Below, one piece after another: positions 34,187 to 45,743 of a stretch of 64,000 nt of DNA. How positions within the stretch are numbered: the stretch's first letter is position 1; every line of letters begins with the position of its first letter. Position numbers and translations under genes: made by a program. Under the pieces are notes generated by a model, which was not told the DNA's origin, did not search any database, and saw only the letters and a program-made list of their open reading frames with translations. The stretch comes from Gonocerus acuteangulatus (Eukaryota; Arthropoda; Insecta; Hemiptera; Coreidae), in the NCBI GenBank assembly GCA_946811695.1, contig OX328124.1, positions 27,175,448 to 27,239,447 of the forward strand, read 5' to 3'.

Positions 34187-34895
34187 ATCGTTTAATCATA
34201 GATTTTTATTTAAAATTAAGCGTACAATTATTTATTAAAATATTTTTTCCAATCATGGGAACGGTTCTCATTCCTTAGCAAATTAAAATCATCTCTGGAA
34301 TTGATGAAGGAATGAAGCCCAATCAAGTTGGAACTTTTTCCTCTTCTTCATTAACTCTATCCCAGTTATTCCCTACCAATGTCTTGCGATTTCTCTCTTC
34401 CTAGAATAATCTGGTTTAATTCGAGTAGTTTGTATTCTCCTTGGCAGGTTGTGGTCGAAATGAAATGGAGTACTCTCCATGCATTACATGCCCAGAGGAA
34501 GTCTATTGTCTATTTTGTCATTAGGAATATTATGCATTTATGCGAAATATCTCATGTGCTCGTCATAACTAATTGGATCACACGCTCCAAATAAGTTCAC
34601 AAATAAACTAGAGAACTTGTTTAGACTTTAATGGAGTCCAATGAATTAATTTTGTGTTCATATTATTTTCTTCTTTTAAAGTTACACCCATAAATTGCAA
34701 ATATTTGTTTGTAGATGTTTTGCAAAAATCCGATATACACATTACTGTATTGCTACAAATTGGAATCTTACTGGAATTCCGGCCTTGTAGATAGTAGTTT
34801 TTCAGGATTAAAAGGGCTACCAGAAGAAGAAGCACAGCAAATATTTTCTGATATCCAAACAATTTTTATTTTAATAAAATCTCATCTTAGTGATT
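34187..34895. other. no gene recognised
   Basis: The minus frame 34608-34862 begins with a hydrophobic stretch like a signal anchor, and an antisense frame overlaps it. Neither is recognised. TTTGTTTGTAG before 34715 resembles a splice acceptor, but no partner exon was found. Confidence 0.35.
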
Positions 34896-35140
34896 TTTGT
34901 CTATTATTTGTGTGTGTGTGTGTGTGTATTTAACGGCGTATCAACAATTTGGCTATTAACGCTGGGCTATCTACAGGTTGTCCAACGGCGTTATAAAAGG
35001 GTGACAACCTTTTATATAATGGGTGACGTGGTCGGTCACCCATTCAGGTACTGGCCACGCCCGACCTTCGGCTTAACTTCGGTGATCTATGGGAACCGGT
35101 GCATTCAACGTGGATATGGCCGTTGGCTTTTGTCTAGTAA
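34896..35140 (-). repeat. 5S rRNA-derived SINE, near full length
   Basis: The minus strand starts GCCAACGGCCATATCCACGT, then ATAGATCACCGAAGTTAAGC, GGTCGGGCGTGGCCAGTACC, TGAATGGGTGACC: 5S rRNA with its internal Pol III promoter elements. The body has GGTTGTCACCC and CAACCTGTAGATAGCCCAGC. The tail is TTAATAGCCAAATTGTTGAT, ACGCCGTTAAA, then (CA)n. A 12-bp near-perfect TSD (TTTTGTCTATTA / TTTTGTCTAGTA) flanks it. It is not a 5S gene: the 3' third of 5S is replaced by SINE body. Confidence 0.9.
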
Positions 35141-35504
35141 TATTTAAAAAAAAAAAAATATGTGACAATAATTACAGTGCATATAAATATAAAAAATATA
35201 AATAAATATTATTTAAAAAAAAAAAACATTCTCTGGCATATAAAACTTACTTTGAAAGGATATATATTTTGAAAAAGAGCTTCAAAGAAAGGCCGTTCAT
35301 TTAGGATGTAGGATGCAAATTTATTTGGGCGAGAAACTGCAAGGTTTTTACTCCCTAGAATTTATTTATGACTTTTTTACATTTGTCGGCAACAAAGAGA
35401 GCCTATTTTATTTGTTTATTGTTTTTTATTACTTTTTATATTTTCTCTTTATATTATTTGTTATTTATTTATGATAGTTTATAGCAGTTTATATATATAT
35501 CGCA
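35141..35504. other. no gene seen
   Basis: AT-rich with A-runs. Confidence 0.45.
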
Positions 35505-35830
35505 GATTTTTAGGAGTTTGATCACGTTGTCAATAGCATGCTGACAATTTTTAAGAGCCTCTGATACTTTCCGAGGTATATTTACCTGTCTAAATCTTGT
35601 TTCATATTCCGGGCATTCCTCTATTAAATGGTTTATCGTTAAAACTTGAGAGCATGAATCACATAGGTTCTCTTTTAATGAGATGTGTCATATGACTATG
35701 GCCTATTCGAAGTCGTGTTATAACCACTTCATCTTTCTGCACTCCTCCATATAACCATGCTGCCGTTCATTTATAACACGCTCTTATTATGGAGATGAAG
35801 GGAATGTTATCTGTGCATGTGGTTATATAT
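35505..35830 (-). pseudogene. LINE C-terminal relic with zinc knuckle
   Basis: Minus-strand reading gives EVVITRLRIGHSHMTHLIKR in one frame. After a frameshift it gives CDSC-x7-HLIEEC (CX2CX7HX4C) and then KNCQHAIDNVIKLLKICDI. Same family as the LINEs at 26129 and 61463. At least one frameshift and no endonuclease or polymerase, so it is dead. No start or TSD was identified. A (TA)n at 35824-35840 borders it. Confidence 0.75.
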
Positions 35831-35966
35831 ATATATATATCAATTTATTCTACTTGGACAGTAATGATAGACCACAAAAATGTTGCGTACTCCATGATCC
35901 AATAAATAATTAAATAATGTTAGTAGGTTTAGAGTTATGAGAAGTATGTAAATATAAATAAAAAAC

Positions 35967-36035
35967 GTCCGACTCGCAGGAACTGCGTCATCTTAGCGCG
36001 GTTCCGTGCATCTCGAAGACATGGAATAGATTAGG
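35967..36035 (-). mobile_element. H2 3'-end fragment
   Basis: GTCCGACTCGCAGGAACTGC followed by GTCATCTTAGCGCGGTTCCG is the H2 terminus in reverse, preceded by A's (T-run on the element strand). Confidence 0.85.
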
Positions 36036-37785
36036 CATCAGAAATAACAGGAAACTGACACTAGCCAACTTACACAGAAGTGGATATTCTTAATCTTCAT
36101 TCTTGAGGAAGGCTGAATAAGCCAATACAATTATGTACTGAAAACTTACTCACTCCACGACTACTGCTCATAAGGCTCTATTCCAAACATCCGAAAATTC
36201 GTTGTCATTTTAAGTTTCTTGTTTTACTGTTATAATCAACTGTAAATATGTGCTTCATGGCAAATAAAAGTCCATTCTCTCGTGAGTTAAATCTTTCTAT
36301 AAAATAAGAAATAATGATAACTTCAGTTGTAGCAGTATGAGGAAGGTTATATAGATAGGAGAATTCAAAACAAGCCTATGTATACGCCATCATGATTTGC
36401 CACAGCCATCTTGATTACCACAGCCACTCCAAACTTATTAACAATACCTTTCATAGTTTCTTGGCTTATTTTAGTAACATACTAATTTTACTGATAAATG
36501 CAATTTAAAACACAAACAACAAATTAATAAGTGAGTTAAACAAAGACAAAAACTGGTTCAAAAAAACAAAACAATAACTTTTTAAGTTGTCCACTATAGC
36601 ATTAGTTTGTAAGTTAATTGTCTTAATTAATACAATTTATATATACAATTTCTTTGTATTAATATTATCTCTTATTTTCTCGACAACCTCGGGTTGTCAT
36701 GACGGCAGGGAGTTAGGTCGTTGGAGATGATGTGTGTAATCTAACCAGGGGTGGATTTGCGTTTTCAGTGGAGGACTCACTACATGAGAACCCATGTAGA
36801 AAAATGAATTTCAAAGCAAATTACCAATTCGTACTTGTATTCCAATATTTATTATGTTTATTGAAAGTTTTTTTTATAGCATATCCAAAATCTCCTTAGA
36901 GTAGAGTATTGTAAATGGTTGGTAGTTAGTGGTTTATTGAGAAAGAGTTGAGTGGAATGTTGGAAATAGCTATGCTTCCGAGTTGCTTGCATAATTCATT
37001 ATCAGCCACTTGAGTTCTCCTCAGCACTCCCAAACCCTAGGACCTTGGAAGGGTATTTCTCTCAAAGGACTATACAGTCAGGATTTTAGGTACGGTCGCT
37101 CATAACATTTACAGTTTCTTCTGAAGCATATGGGTTTTATACATAATTTAACAAGGATATTTTTTCATAGATGAATATACTGGATTTTTTATCAATTTTT
37201 GTAAAATTATATTGCAAAGCTATGTCTTAATGAGAGGAATAAAGAAGATTTTGAATGACATCTTCCAGCAGATTTTAGCTTGTGTGTTTTGGCACAGTGC
37301 TACCTTATAATACATTCTTATATATTTAATTGTAACAAACGTAGTAAAAACTAAATATTTTAACAATATAATCAAGTTTAGTTTATTTTAAAAAAATGAT
37401 TAAATTTACACTCTTTTCGTTTCCAATTTTATAGTTTGCCTTTTATGTTTGATCTTTGTTTTTTGTTTTTCTTGCATAGCATAAATTCATTAATTATAGT
37501 AGTCCTAATTGTATTTTTAAATGTTTTAATTTTTTAATTTTCCTGTGATTTGGATCTTTCATTTATTTATAGCATATCCAAAATCTCCTCTACCATTTAC
37601 AATACTCTACCATAAAGAGATTTTGGCTATACCTAAACAAAATTCTCATATTTATATTTTTTTTTTACAAGTTATTTAGCATTGATTCCAGAATTGTCCC
37701 CCTCCACCAGATGTACCTATTTTGCTAGTAAATGTTCATTCGTTTGTTATGGATATTTTATGTACCGTTTATGTTTCGCAGCGAA
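36036..37785. other. no gene seen; two related hairpin blocks
   Basis: ATAGCATATCCAAAATCTCC occurs at about 36878 and 37571. In the second copy it folds with GAGATTTTGGCTATACC (37615-37635), and the segment between carries the reverse of the sequence that follows the first copy (ACCATTTACAATACTCTAC). Otherwise unassigned. Confidence 0.5.
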
Positions 37786-37850
37786 AAAGACCGAGCTGCG
37801 TCATCTTAGCGGGTTTTATAACGTTCTAACCCCTCGTGCCATTTAAAAAG
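37786..37850 (-). mobile_element. H2 3'-end relic
   Basis: AAAAAGACCGAGCTGCGTCA then TCTTAGCGGG...CGTTCTAACCCCTCGTGCCATTT is a decayed H2 terminus in reverse. Confidence 0.6.
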
Positions 37851-38106
37851 CTTGGAAGAGATATTGTTAATATTTTGTGAAAAATTTAAAAACTTACTAC
37901 AATCACGATGAACGTTGAGATTTTTGGCGTACAAAGACGTACTGCAGCGGAAATTACTCACTCAGCTATTTAAGAAAGCATAAATTTGAGAGAGGACTTT
38001 TTGGCTTTATTACAAGCTCCATAGACGTTTTGGGTGATTTTTGAATCCTTTATCAAGAGTAAGAACTAGGTATTCCATTTGTTTCGACCATGGAATTCTT
38101 TGATCA

Positions 38107-38427
38107 TTAGGCCTGTCGTCCACTGGAACCGAAAAGCTGCGAAATGAATTCGTCCGAATTCGGACGAATACGCACGAACAATCCCAACGCGAGGCTCCAT
38201 CATGGACCGCGTCCATTGGGCCGTATCGTTCGTCCGAACTGGTCCGAAGTGCGAATCGATCCCATCCTGCTGGGATTTATAGTTGCGAATAGTCATGGTT
38301 GAAAATGGACTATGAGTACGAGCCATCAAGTCTACTGCGAATTCGGACGAATACTGATCCAATGGACGAGAGGCATTCGTTGCTTCGCAGTTGTCAGCTT
38401 TTCGGATCCAGTGGACGAGCGGCCTTA
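38107..38427. mobile_element. Harbinger-like MITE, 315 bp
   Basis: TTA at 38107-38109 and 38425-38427 flanks 38110-38424. The ends are GGCCTGTCGTCCACTGGAAC...CCGAAAAGCTG and, in reverse, GGCCGCTCGTCCACTGGATC...CGAAAAGCTG. The three-base TWA target and GGCC-starting TIR fit PIF/Harbinger. The interior has GTCCGAATTCGGAC-type palindromes and no transposase. Confidence 0.8.
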
Positions 38428-38740
38428 AGTTTTACTTCTTCTATTCATGTGGTATTCGTTTTGTGACCAATACAGGTTGGGATTTAGATGTATTGATTTA
38501 TTATATTTTCCATTTAGTATCGTATCTATTGTATATTTTAATGCTTTTTGCTCATGGGTTCTTTGTAGTGTCCGTTCGGTAAGAGGAGATAAATATTTGA
38601 ACCACCGATATTTTCGTAGACGTGGACTTTTCTGTTCACACATGTAATTATAATTAATACATTTATAATTATTATGATCATTTTTGGTATTTAGTAGTTA
38701 GGATAGTTGAGTAAAAAAATAAATTCTTTCATAAGTACAA

Positions 38741-38743
<3 letters not shown>
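38428..38743. other. no gene seen
   Basis: Overlapping frames on both strands without recognisable domains. Confidence 0.4.

Positions 38744-38793
<50 letters not shown>
38744..38793. repeat. (TA)n microsatellite
   Basis: TA run on the tail side of SINE-C. Confidence 0.95.
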
Positions 38794-39640
<847 letters not shown>

Positions 39641-39899
39641 ATAATTTGTTCGACCCCCTCCCCCGACAAATCCCCAGCTCTTCCGCCGCTATCCCGGCAG
39701 GGAATTCGATGCTTGATTGGAAGCTCTCCTGGCTTTTTGATTTCATTGTTGCCATAGTCACAATGTCAAACATTCCGAGCTAGCTCTGCTCTCTGTCAGT
39801 AGAAGCTGGGTTTAGAATCAATACTTATTTTTTTTCAACAAATCAAGAAATTGTCATCAGCTTTTTTCTATAACTTTAAACACCATATCTTATTATTAA

Positions 39900-40095
39900 C
39901 TCGGAGGCCCGGTGGCCGTGAGCGTTAAGGCGTGAGCACTTAACATTCCTTGCCAAAGGGTCGTGGGTTCAATTCCCACTAGGGGTGATGGCTTTTCTTT
40001 AGAAAAATGAAAAGGCATCAGCCCTATCCTGGCTAGAAATGGGTGGTAACCTATAGATAACCCGTCCTAAAATTCGTAGTTGGATGTTAAAATTC
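39900..40095 (+). repeat. SINE-B (tRNA-derived)
   Basis: The A-box region GGTGGCCGTGAGCGTTAAGG and the B box GTGGGTTCAATTCCCAC are followed by a core that folds (GATGGCTTTTC ... GAAAAGGCATC), then CCTGGCTAGAAATGGGTGGT, AACCTATAGATAACCCGTCC, TAAAATTCGTAGTTGGATG and a TTAAAATT-type tail. Confidence 0.85.
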
Positions 40096-40159
40096 AATAA
40101 TAATTCTTATTAACACAAATAAATTGTCCAGTAATCTTCTAAGTAATTGGCCAAGTGGG

Positions 40160-40235
40160 TCTAATTGAACAAATCTTGAAACTGTCTTCCTTTTAAAGAG
40201 TCGAAACGTACATATATTTTAAGATGTTTCAGCCT
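40160..40235 (+). repeat. hammerhead-like terminal motif, degenerate
   Basis: CTTGAAACTGTCTTCC...AAAGAGTCGAAACGTACAT: GACTGTC-like arm pairing around CTTTTAAAGAG and a GAAACGT end, as in the other motifs. The CTGA part is lost. Confidence 0.35.
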
Positions 40236-40473
40236 AATATGCAGAAAAAAATAAATATTTTTTCACATAGGCGTTATTAAAATAGTAATTTTTCTTTAAG
40301 TGAAGACGTGTTGTCATGGATATATTCGCGTAAAATTCATATGTTCGGAATAAATTATTGATTTCACAACAACTTCATGTGTGCATTTAACTGTTAAATG
40401 TTTTAACAGCTTTGATCCAGCTGAGTGCCATCCATGAAATACTCAATGGAGGTAATAAAAAATACCGACACAC

Positions 40474-41178
40474 TCACACTGCTCGCCACTGCTGGCGTCG
40501 GCATATTTCGTCAACCCGCACATTGCTCGCCACTACTAACATCGGCATATATCGTCAACCCTCTCACTCCTCGCCACTGCTGGCGTCGGAATATATCGTC
40601 AACCCTTACACTGCTCGCAACTGCTAAAGCCGGCATATATTGTCAACCCTCACAACGCTCGCAACTGCTAAAGCCGGGATACATCGTCAACCCTCACACT
40701 GCTCGCAACTGCTAAAGCCGGGATATATCGTCAACCCTCACACTGTTCGCCACTGCTAAAGCCGGGATATATTGTCAACCCTCGCACTGCTCGCAACTGC
40801 TAAAGCCGGGATACATCGTCAACCCTCACACTGCTCGCAACTGCTAAAGCCGGGATATATCGTCAACCCTCACACTGCTCGCCACTGCTTACGCCGGCAT
40901 ATATTGACCCCCCCCCCCTCTCACACTGCTCGCCACTGCTTACGCCGGCATATATCGACCCCCTCACACTGCTCGCCACTGCTAAAGTTGGCATTTATCA
41001 TCAACCCTCACACTGCTCGCCACTGCTTACACCGGCATATATCGACCCCCTCACACTGCTCGCAACTGCTAAAGCCGGCATATATCGTCAACTCTCACAC
41101 TGCTCGCCACTTTTGACGACGGCATATATCGTTAACCCTCTCACTGCTCGCCACTGCTACAGTCGGCATATATCGACG
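40474..41178 (+). repeat. 44-bp minisatellite, about 16 copies
   Basis: The unit is CACTGCTCGCAACTGCTAAA then GCCGGGATATATCGTCAACCCT. Spacing is 44 bp in the middle. In later copies it is shortened where CGTCAACC is replaced by CGACCCCC or a C-run. The overlapping 71-114-codon frames here are read-through of the repeat and not proteins. Confidence 0.95.
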
Positions 41179-41180
41179 GG

Positions 41181-41539
41181 CAGGTTCTCTCTGTATTTGC
41201 CAATGTGCATTATTGCCGACTCAACCCTCATTCAATCTATCGGTTGCTGTTAAACTAAAACTTATTGTTTTAGAGGTTTTCCTGTACAATTTTGAAATTA
41301 TTTGTTTTCATTCTGAGAAGCTACTGTTACACGGTTTATTACCCACTCTGGTCGTTCCGTCGCTATTTCTGCCCTTCTATTCATGCTTGTGTTTGCATTC
41401 TGCGTGAACCTGAAGAAACCGGCGAACCGGAGATGTGTGTTTTTTTAAAATTAGAGAGGAACATAATTTGAATGCCGCCATTGCCAAGTTCAACATACTT
41501 TAAATTATTATTAAAACATTGTTATCATTTATTTTTTTT
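41181..41539. other. no gene seen
   Basis: CCTGAAGAAACCGGCGAACC at 41410 weakly resembles the CTGAAGA...GAAAC motifs. Otherwise unassigned. Confidence 0.4.
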
Positions 41540-41745
41540 AATTTTAACGTCCATTTATTGTTAACTACGAATTTTAGGACGGGTTATCTATAGGTTACCA
41601 CCCTTTTCTAGCCAGGGTAGGGCTGATGCCTTTTCTTTTTTCGAAAGAAAAGCCACCACCCCTAGTGGGAATCGAACCCACGACCTTTGGCACGGAGTGT
41701 TAAGTACTCACGCCTGAACCCTCACGGCCATCGGGTCTCATTTAA
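41540..41745 (-). repeat. SINE-B (tRNA-derived)
   Basis: Reverse of 39900-40095 with the same blocks: GGGTTCGATTCCCAC (B box, minus strand), the foldable core, and ACCTATAGATAACCCGTCCT. The tail GTTAACAATAAATGGACGTT then AAAATTAA is slightly longer. Confidence 0.85.
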
Positions 41746-42166
41746 AACATTATATAAAACGGCTGTTTAAAGACATGGAGATTTAGGTCTATTTTAATGT
41801 TTGCGCTAAGCCTAACAAACAAATCTCTGAACGAAGATAGCCCTGAAGAAAGTTCTTCGTCAGGATAAAGTAGATAACCGAGGCTTTGGTAGTCGTCTAA
41901 AGTTTCTTCATGATCCTCCTTAAGGCCGTGGAATAAATAGGCAATGGAAATTATAATGAAGAGTCCGTCCTGTGCTTGTTCAGCAAAGAGTTCCAAAATA
42001 ATTTAAATTGAAATTTCTTCTTTTACTGTCTTCAGTTCAGAACGGAAATCCTAATGGTCTTAAGAATTAAAGATGAAATTCTGTCATTTTTGTTGGCTCT
42101 TTTCTCGAATCGCCCCGCCAGTGATTTTATCTAGTTACTGTTGCTAGGCGACAAATTATTTAAATC

Positions 42167-42312
42167 TTAACTTCCATTATTCTTAACTACGAATTTTAGG
42201 ACGGGTTATCTATAGGTTACCGCCCATTTCTAGCCAGGATAGTGGGAATCGAACCAACGATCATTGGCACGGATTGTTAAGTACTCACGCCTTAAGACTC
42301 CGGGCCTCCAGG
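42167..42312 (-). repeat. SINE-B with internal deletion
   Basis: Same head (GTTGGTTCGATTCCCAC) and tail (ACCTATAGATAACCCGTCCT), but the folding core (about 45 bp) between the B-box block and CCTGGCTAGAAATGGG is missing. The deletion removes exactly the hairpin. Confidence 0.85.
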
Positions 42313-42714
42313 TGACAAATTAAAAAAAAATAGATATTTGCTTATAAACATATGTTATTAAAACGTTCATTTTCATCAATATTTACTACAAATAAAGTCT
42401 AAGATAGGTTAGTTTTCTGGAGATTATTATTTTATCTCATGTCCTTTTTTGTACTTCGTCATTGTTGGGAATATCCCACTATTTACGTAGAATAAGCGCG
42501 CACTATCTGCTACTTTGTATTTTTCATATAAATCAAAAATATTTTTCGTATTAATGATCGTGTTTATAGTGTCTCTGGAATGATAAGTGTATATTATTAT
42601 GATAACATATGTTTATGTTATAACAGTAACAGTTACTAGAAAATTACTGGTGGGGCTGTTCTAAAAAAGACCATTTTCCCCGTTAAATCATGTGTTTGAT
42701 TTGTCATAGAATCC
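42313..42714. other. no gene seen
   Basis: AT-rich, unassigned. Confidence 0.45.
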
Positions 42715-42758
42715 ATTCGGGACCGGTGTCTTCAACGTGCCTATGGCTGTTGGCTTTT
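42715..42758 (-). repeat. 5S-SINE head fragment
   Basis: The minus strand reads AGCCAACAGCCATAGGCACG then TTGAAGACACCGGTCCCGAA, the first 40 or so bases of the 5S-derived head; no body follows. Confidence 0.75.
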
Positions 42759-42846
42759 ATTTGTTATTGGCAAAATATTTTGGAAAAGTTTAAGGCCGAG
42801 AATGTATTAAGCTTGAACATTACTGGTTTTTCAGCAAATGTCTTCA

Positions 42847-42847
42847 A

Positions 42848-42882
<35 letters not shown>

Positions 42883-43765
42883 GGCGCACCGACTTCTCGG
42901 CCATTAGCACCGACATCCATGGTGCAACAAGTATATTTCTCAAAGAGCCTTGAAATGAGAAAAATCCCTACTGCCGCACAGTGGTCAAAAATAATCAAAA
43001 AGCGCTCAAAACTTGATTTTTTGAAGTATTTTCTCTGAACCCATTTTTTGCCTTAAGCATATGTTAAATACCTCGTGAGAGTGCCATTTCTTGAGTTTTA
43101 GGCCCCCACCGTTGATTGCAGGACGGTGGTTAATCATTGAAGTACTACAAACGAAGAAAATTTCCCAAATCCTCATGTACCAAAATCGTTCCTTTAACTT
43201 TACTTTTTCAGACCAATAAGGTTGACGCATGTTTTTCTTGTTTTATTGGGATGTTCGAAGGGCAAAAAAAAATATTTTTGTATTTTTCGAATCGCCTTCA
43301 TGGACTGGGATACTGAAAAAGTAAAAAAAAAAATACACGTATCAAATTTCTTTTTGTCATATAGCTTTTGCGTCCCTCTAATTTCGGGCTTAAATATTCC
43401 GTGGGCATGTATAGAAAGACCCCAGACTGAAATGAGCTGCATAAACCTGCCTAATTCGGTGCTAGAGGTGAACGAACTCGGTAAAACAGACTCGCGTTAT
43501 CTCTATGTAAACATTGGAATCAAATCGAAGACGGATTTTCTTTTTTGCAAGTCAGTGTTGACTGCAAAAAATGTCTGAGTGATCCGAGTGAAAAATCGTG
43601 TAATAGTTTAAATGTTGTAATTTCAGGTTTCTAAATTAACAATATCAAATGTTATTGAGTTTTGGCTCTTTTGGGCGGTTTTTGACCACTGTGTGCCGGT
43701 GGGACTCGAAACCCCATCTCCCGCTTGAGTAACCCGCTGGACCACAAGGAGACCCGAGATTGTAC
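42847..43765 (-). repeat. SINE-A, longest copy, split by a DNA transposon
   Basis: Tail first (plus strand): T-run, AACGGCGCACCGACTTCTCG, GCCATTAGCACCGACATCC, then GAGCCTTGAAATGAGAAAAA and TCCCTACTGCCG (42976). After the 717-bp insertion it resumes TGCCGGTGGGACTCGAAACC ... CGGGTCTCC-type head in reverse. Removing the insertion gives continuity with the copies at 2672 and 49492 (CTGTCGCCGGTGGGGATCG). It supplies the full SINE-A plan: tRNA head, GAATTTTCTCATCTCAGGGC block, GATGTCGGTGCTAATGGCC tail and poly-A. Confidence 0.85.
42977..43693. mobile_element. Transib-like non-autonomous element with CACAGTG ends
   Basis: Both ends read CACAGTGGTCAAAAA inward (15 bp perfect), with an imperfect match extending to about 45 bp. 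TGCCG at 42972-42976 and 43694-43698 is a 5-bp GC-rich TSD, and the SINE-A sequence is uninterrupted once the insert and one TSD copy are removed. Transib elements have 5-bp TSDs and CACWATG-like ends related to the RAG heptamer CACAGTG, which is why I favour that class. The interior is AT-rich; its 118-codon plus frame and overlapping minus frames show no transposase signature, so it is non-autonomous. Confidence 0.75.
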
Positions 43766-44667
43766 CGTTTTGCAAATAGATGATAGATAGGGAAATATTA
43801 TATTATTTTGCATCCCAACAGATTGTAACGGACCCAAACTGTTCACCACAATACACTAGGTACTATATCATTCTCATACTAACCAAAATGGCTGAAATAA
43901 TAGATAAATCCGTGTCAAGGAATTGAATTATACGGAAACAATAAGTCTTTAATCATTATATACTGCATCGTACGTTAATTACAATATGCTTCATTACGCA
44001 CAAATCAATAAATGCGGCACATTATGTCGTATATCTCCTATAAATTAGATTCTGTCTAGAGTTACAGGAGTAATCATACCGACCAATGGATTAATATCTA
44101 GTAACTGCAGTTATTGCAGCAAAGTATCTGTTACTGACGGACGATATAATTAAATTGTCCCAACAAGAATTATTGATCAGTATTGCTAGAATTGTTAGGA
44201 TTTGTGTTTTTAGTTGTATTCTCTTATTTAAGGATGTTACTAATGACCTCAGCAGTCGATGCACCAAAACAATACAAATATATATATATACATATTCTCT
44301 TATTTTAGTAGGCATATGAAATACTATTATATTTCTTGATGATATTTGCTTATTGTACAGATCGCAAGTACAGCGATAAGGCAGGAAGGGAGACACAAGT
44401 GCCCTCTGGTGTACAAGCTCTGAAGCTAGGTTTATACAATTTTGATGGTTGATAAAGAGATATTTCGTAGTAATAACTCAAAAACACTGTTTTTTATTGT
44501 GTCTCTTGAGAAATACTAGTGTGCTATGTCATTTTCATATTTTTTGGTTGAGGTTATGCATTAATGACGTTTATGTCACTTCTTTGTTAACGCTCTTGCT
44601 GAAGCATCATCCTTCCACGGAGGGCAGTATTGGTTTTCGATGCCGCTAAAAGGTTTTGTATCTAGGC
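43766..44667. other. no gene seen
   Basis: Unassigned. The 101-codon minus frame at 44091-44396 has no recognised domain. Confidence 0.4.
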
Positions 44668-45295
44668 CCTCACAGCCAACAAAATCGGTCCATCTGGAGG
44701 GGAGGTTTACTCCAGAGCAAAGGTAGTTATTTGTCAATACCAGCCATAATTTTTGTTATATTTCAACGAAACTCGGTATTTGTTGTGGTCAACTGAAGAG
44801 AAACATTTGTTGTAAAAATAAACTAAATCGAAGGGGGGGGGGGGTTTACTCCGGACAGAAATTACTAATTTCCTTATACCGGTCCTAATTTCTGTTGTAT
44901 TGTTACGAAACTCTGTCCGTAACACGTCCGGGCTATCTAATAAGAAAGAAGTGTTGTGAAAATGAACTAAATCGGTGTTACTTTGTACTATGTTTGAATT
45001 GAATTCTTCCGCCAAACGTAGGTTCGCGAAACTCATCAAGCTCAATAGATCAAAATGTTAAGCTTTGTGTATTTATTACGTAGTGTAGTACCACGCATAC
45101 ACAAAACTCTGGAAGAAAATTAATTAAATAAATTAATAATTGAAACAGCTGCACATAAAAGCAAAAGAACAGAACAATGTATGTTTTTATTTTATTTATC
45201 TATATAGGTTGTTTTAAGCTAATTATACAGCAATGCACTCGACCCTACCCAATTCTGAGGAAAGTGCTTAGTTATACAGCTCCTGCGTGACGGAC
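44668..45295 (+). mobile_element. H1 element, 5'-deleted copy D
   Basis: Begins in the interior (CCAACAAAATCGGTCCATCT) and continues through two G-run modules to the standard 3' end GAGGAAAGTGCTTAGTTATA, CAGCTCCTGCGTGACGGAC, then TTT. The 5' hairpin and microsatellite core are absent. Confidence 0.8.
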
Positions 45296-45299
45296 TTTA

Positions 45300-45460
45300 A
45301 TTGCATTACACACTAAAATGAGTATTTTAGTAAAACATGGTAAGAAAATAAGAGGCATATTGGTAATAGACGGAACTTCAGCAAATTGGATGGAGTAATT
45401 TCCACTTAGGATACTCTCAGTTTCCTTTTCTAGCGTCTTAAATCATCCTTCTCAATTTAT
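45300..45460 (+). mobile_element. H2-type internal fragment
   Basis: GAAAATAAGAGGCATATTGG, TAATTTCCACTTAGGATACT, CTCAGTTTCCTTTTCTAGCG match 17700-17830 and 18690-18780 (H2 near its 3' side). It follows the H1 end after about 30 bp. Confidence 0.6.
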
Positions 45461-45550
45461 ATTTATAATATTATTATATTATATTTTCATACTATTTATA
45501 TTTTATAATTTCAATTTATATTTTTTTATATAATTTTTTTTTTCTTTTTT

Positions 45551-45669
45551 AGCACTTTCCTCCGAAGGAAAGTAGCTATTGAGGTTGCACTCATGACGGA
45601 ATTTTTCAAAAATGTCTCCAAATCTTTATCGATCCTACCTAGTAGACACCGAAAATGACCCCCGTTAAA

Positions 45670-45743
<74 letters not shown>

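Noticed and set aside
34908..35127. 5S rRNA gene
   Set aside because: Only the first two thirds match 5S; the rest is SINE body and tail, and a target duplication flanks it.
40412..41116. 71-, 96- and 114-codon frames with repeated peptides
   Set aside because: Read-through of the 44-bp minisatellite, whose period is not a multiple of three.
43222..43578. 118-codon frame as a transposase
   Set aside because: No DDE-type motif or Transib signature visible; low-complexity K/F-rich start; opposed frames are equally open.
42977..43693. V(D)J-type recombination signal
   Set aside because: The heptamer matches but there is no 12- or 23-bp spacer with nonamer, and the two ends form a transposon with a target duplication.
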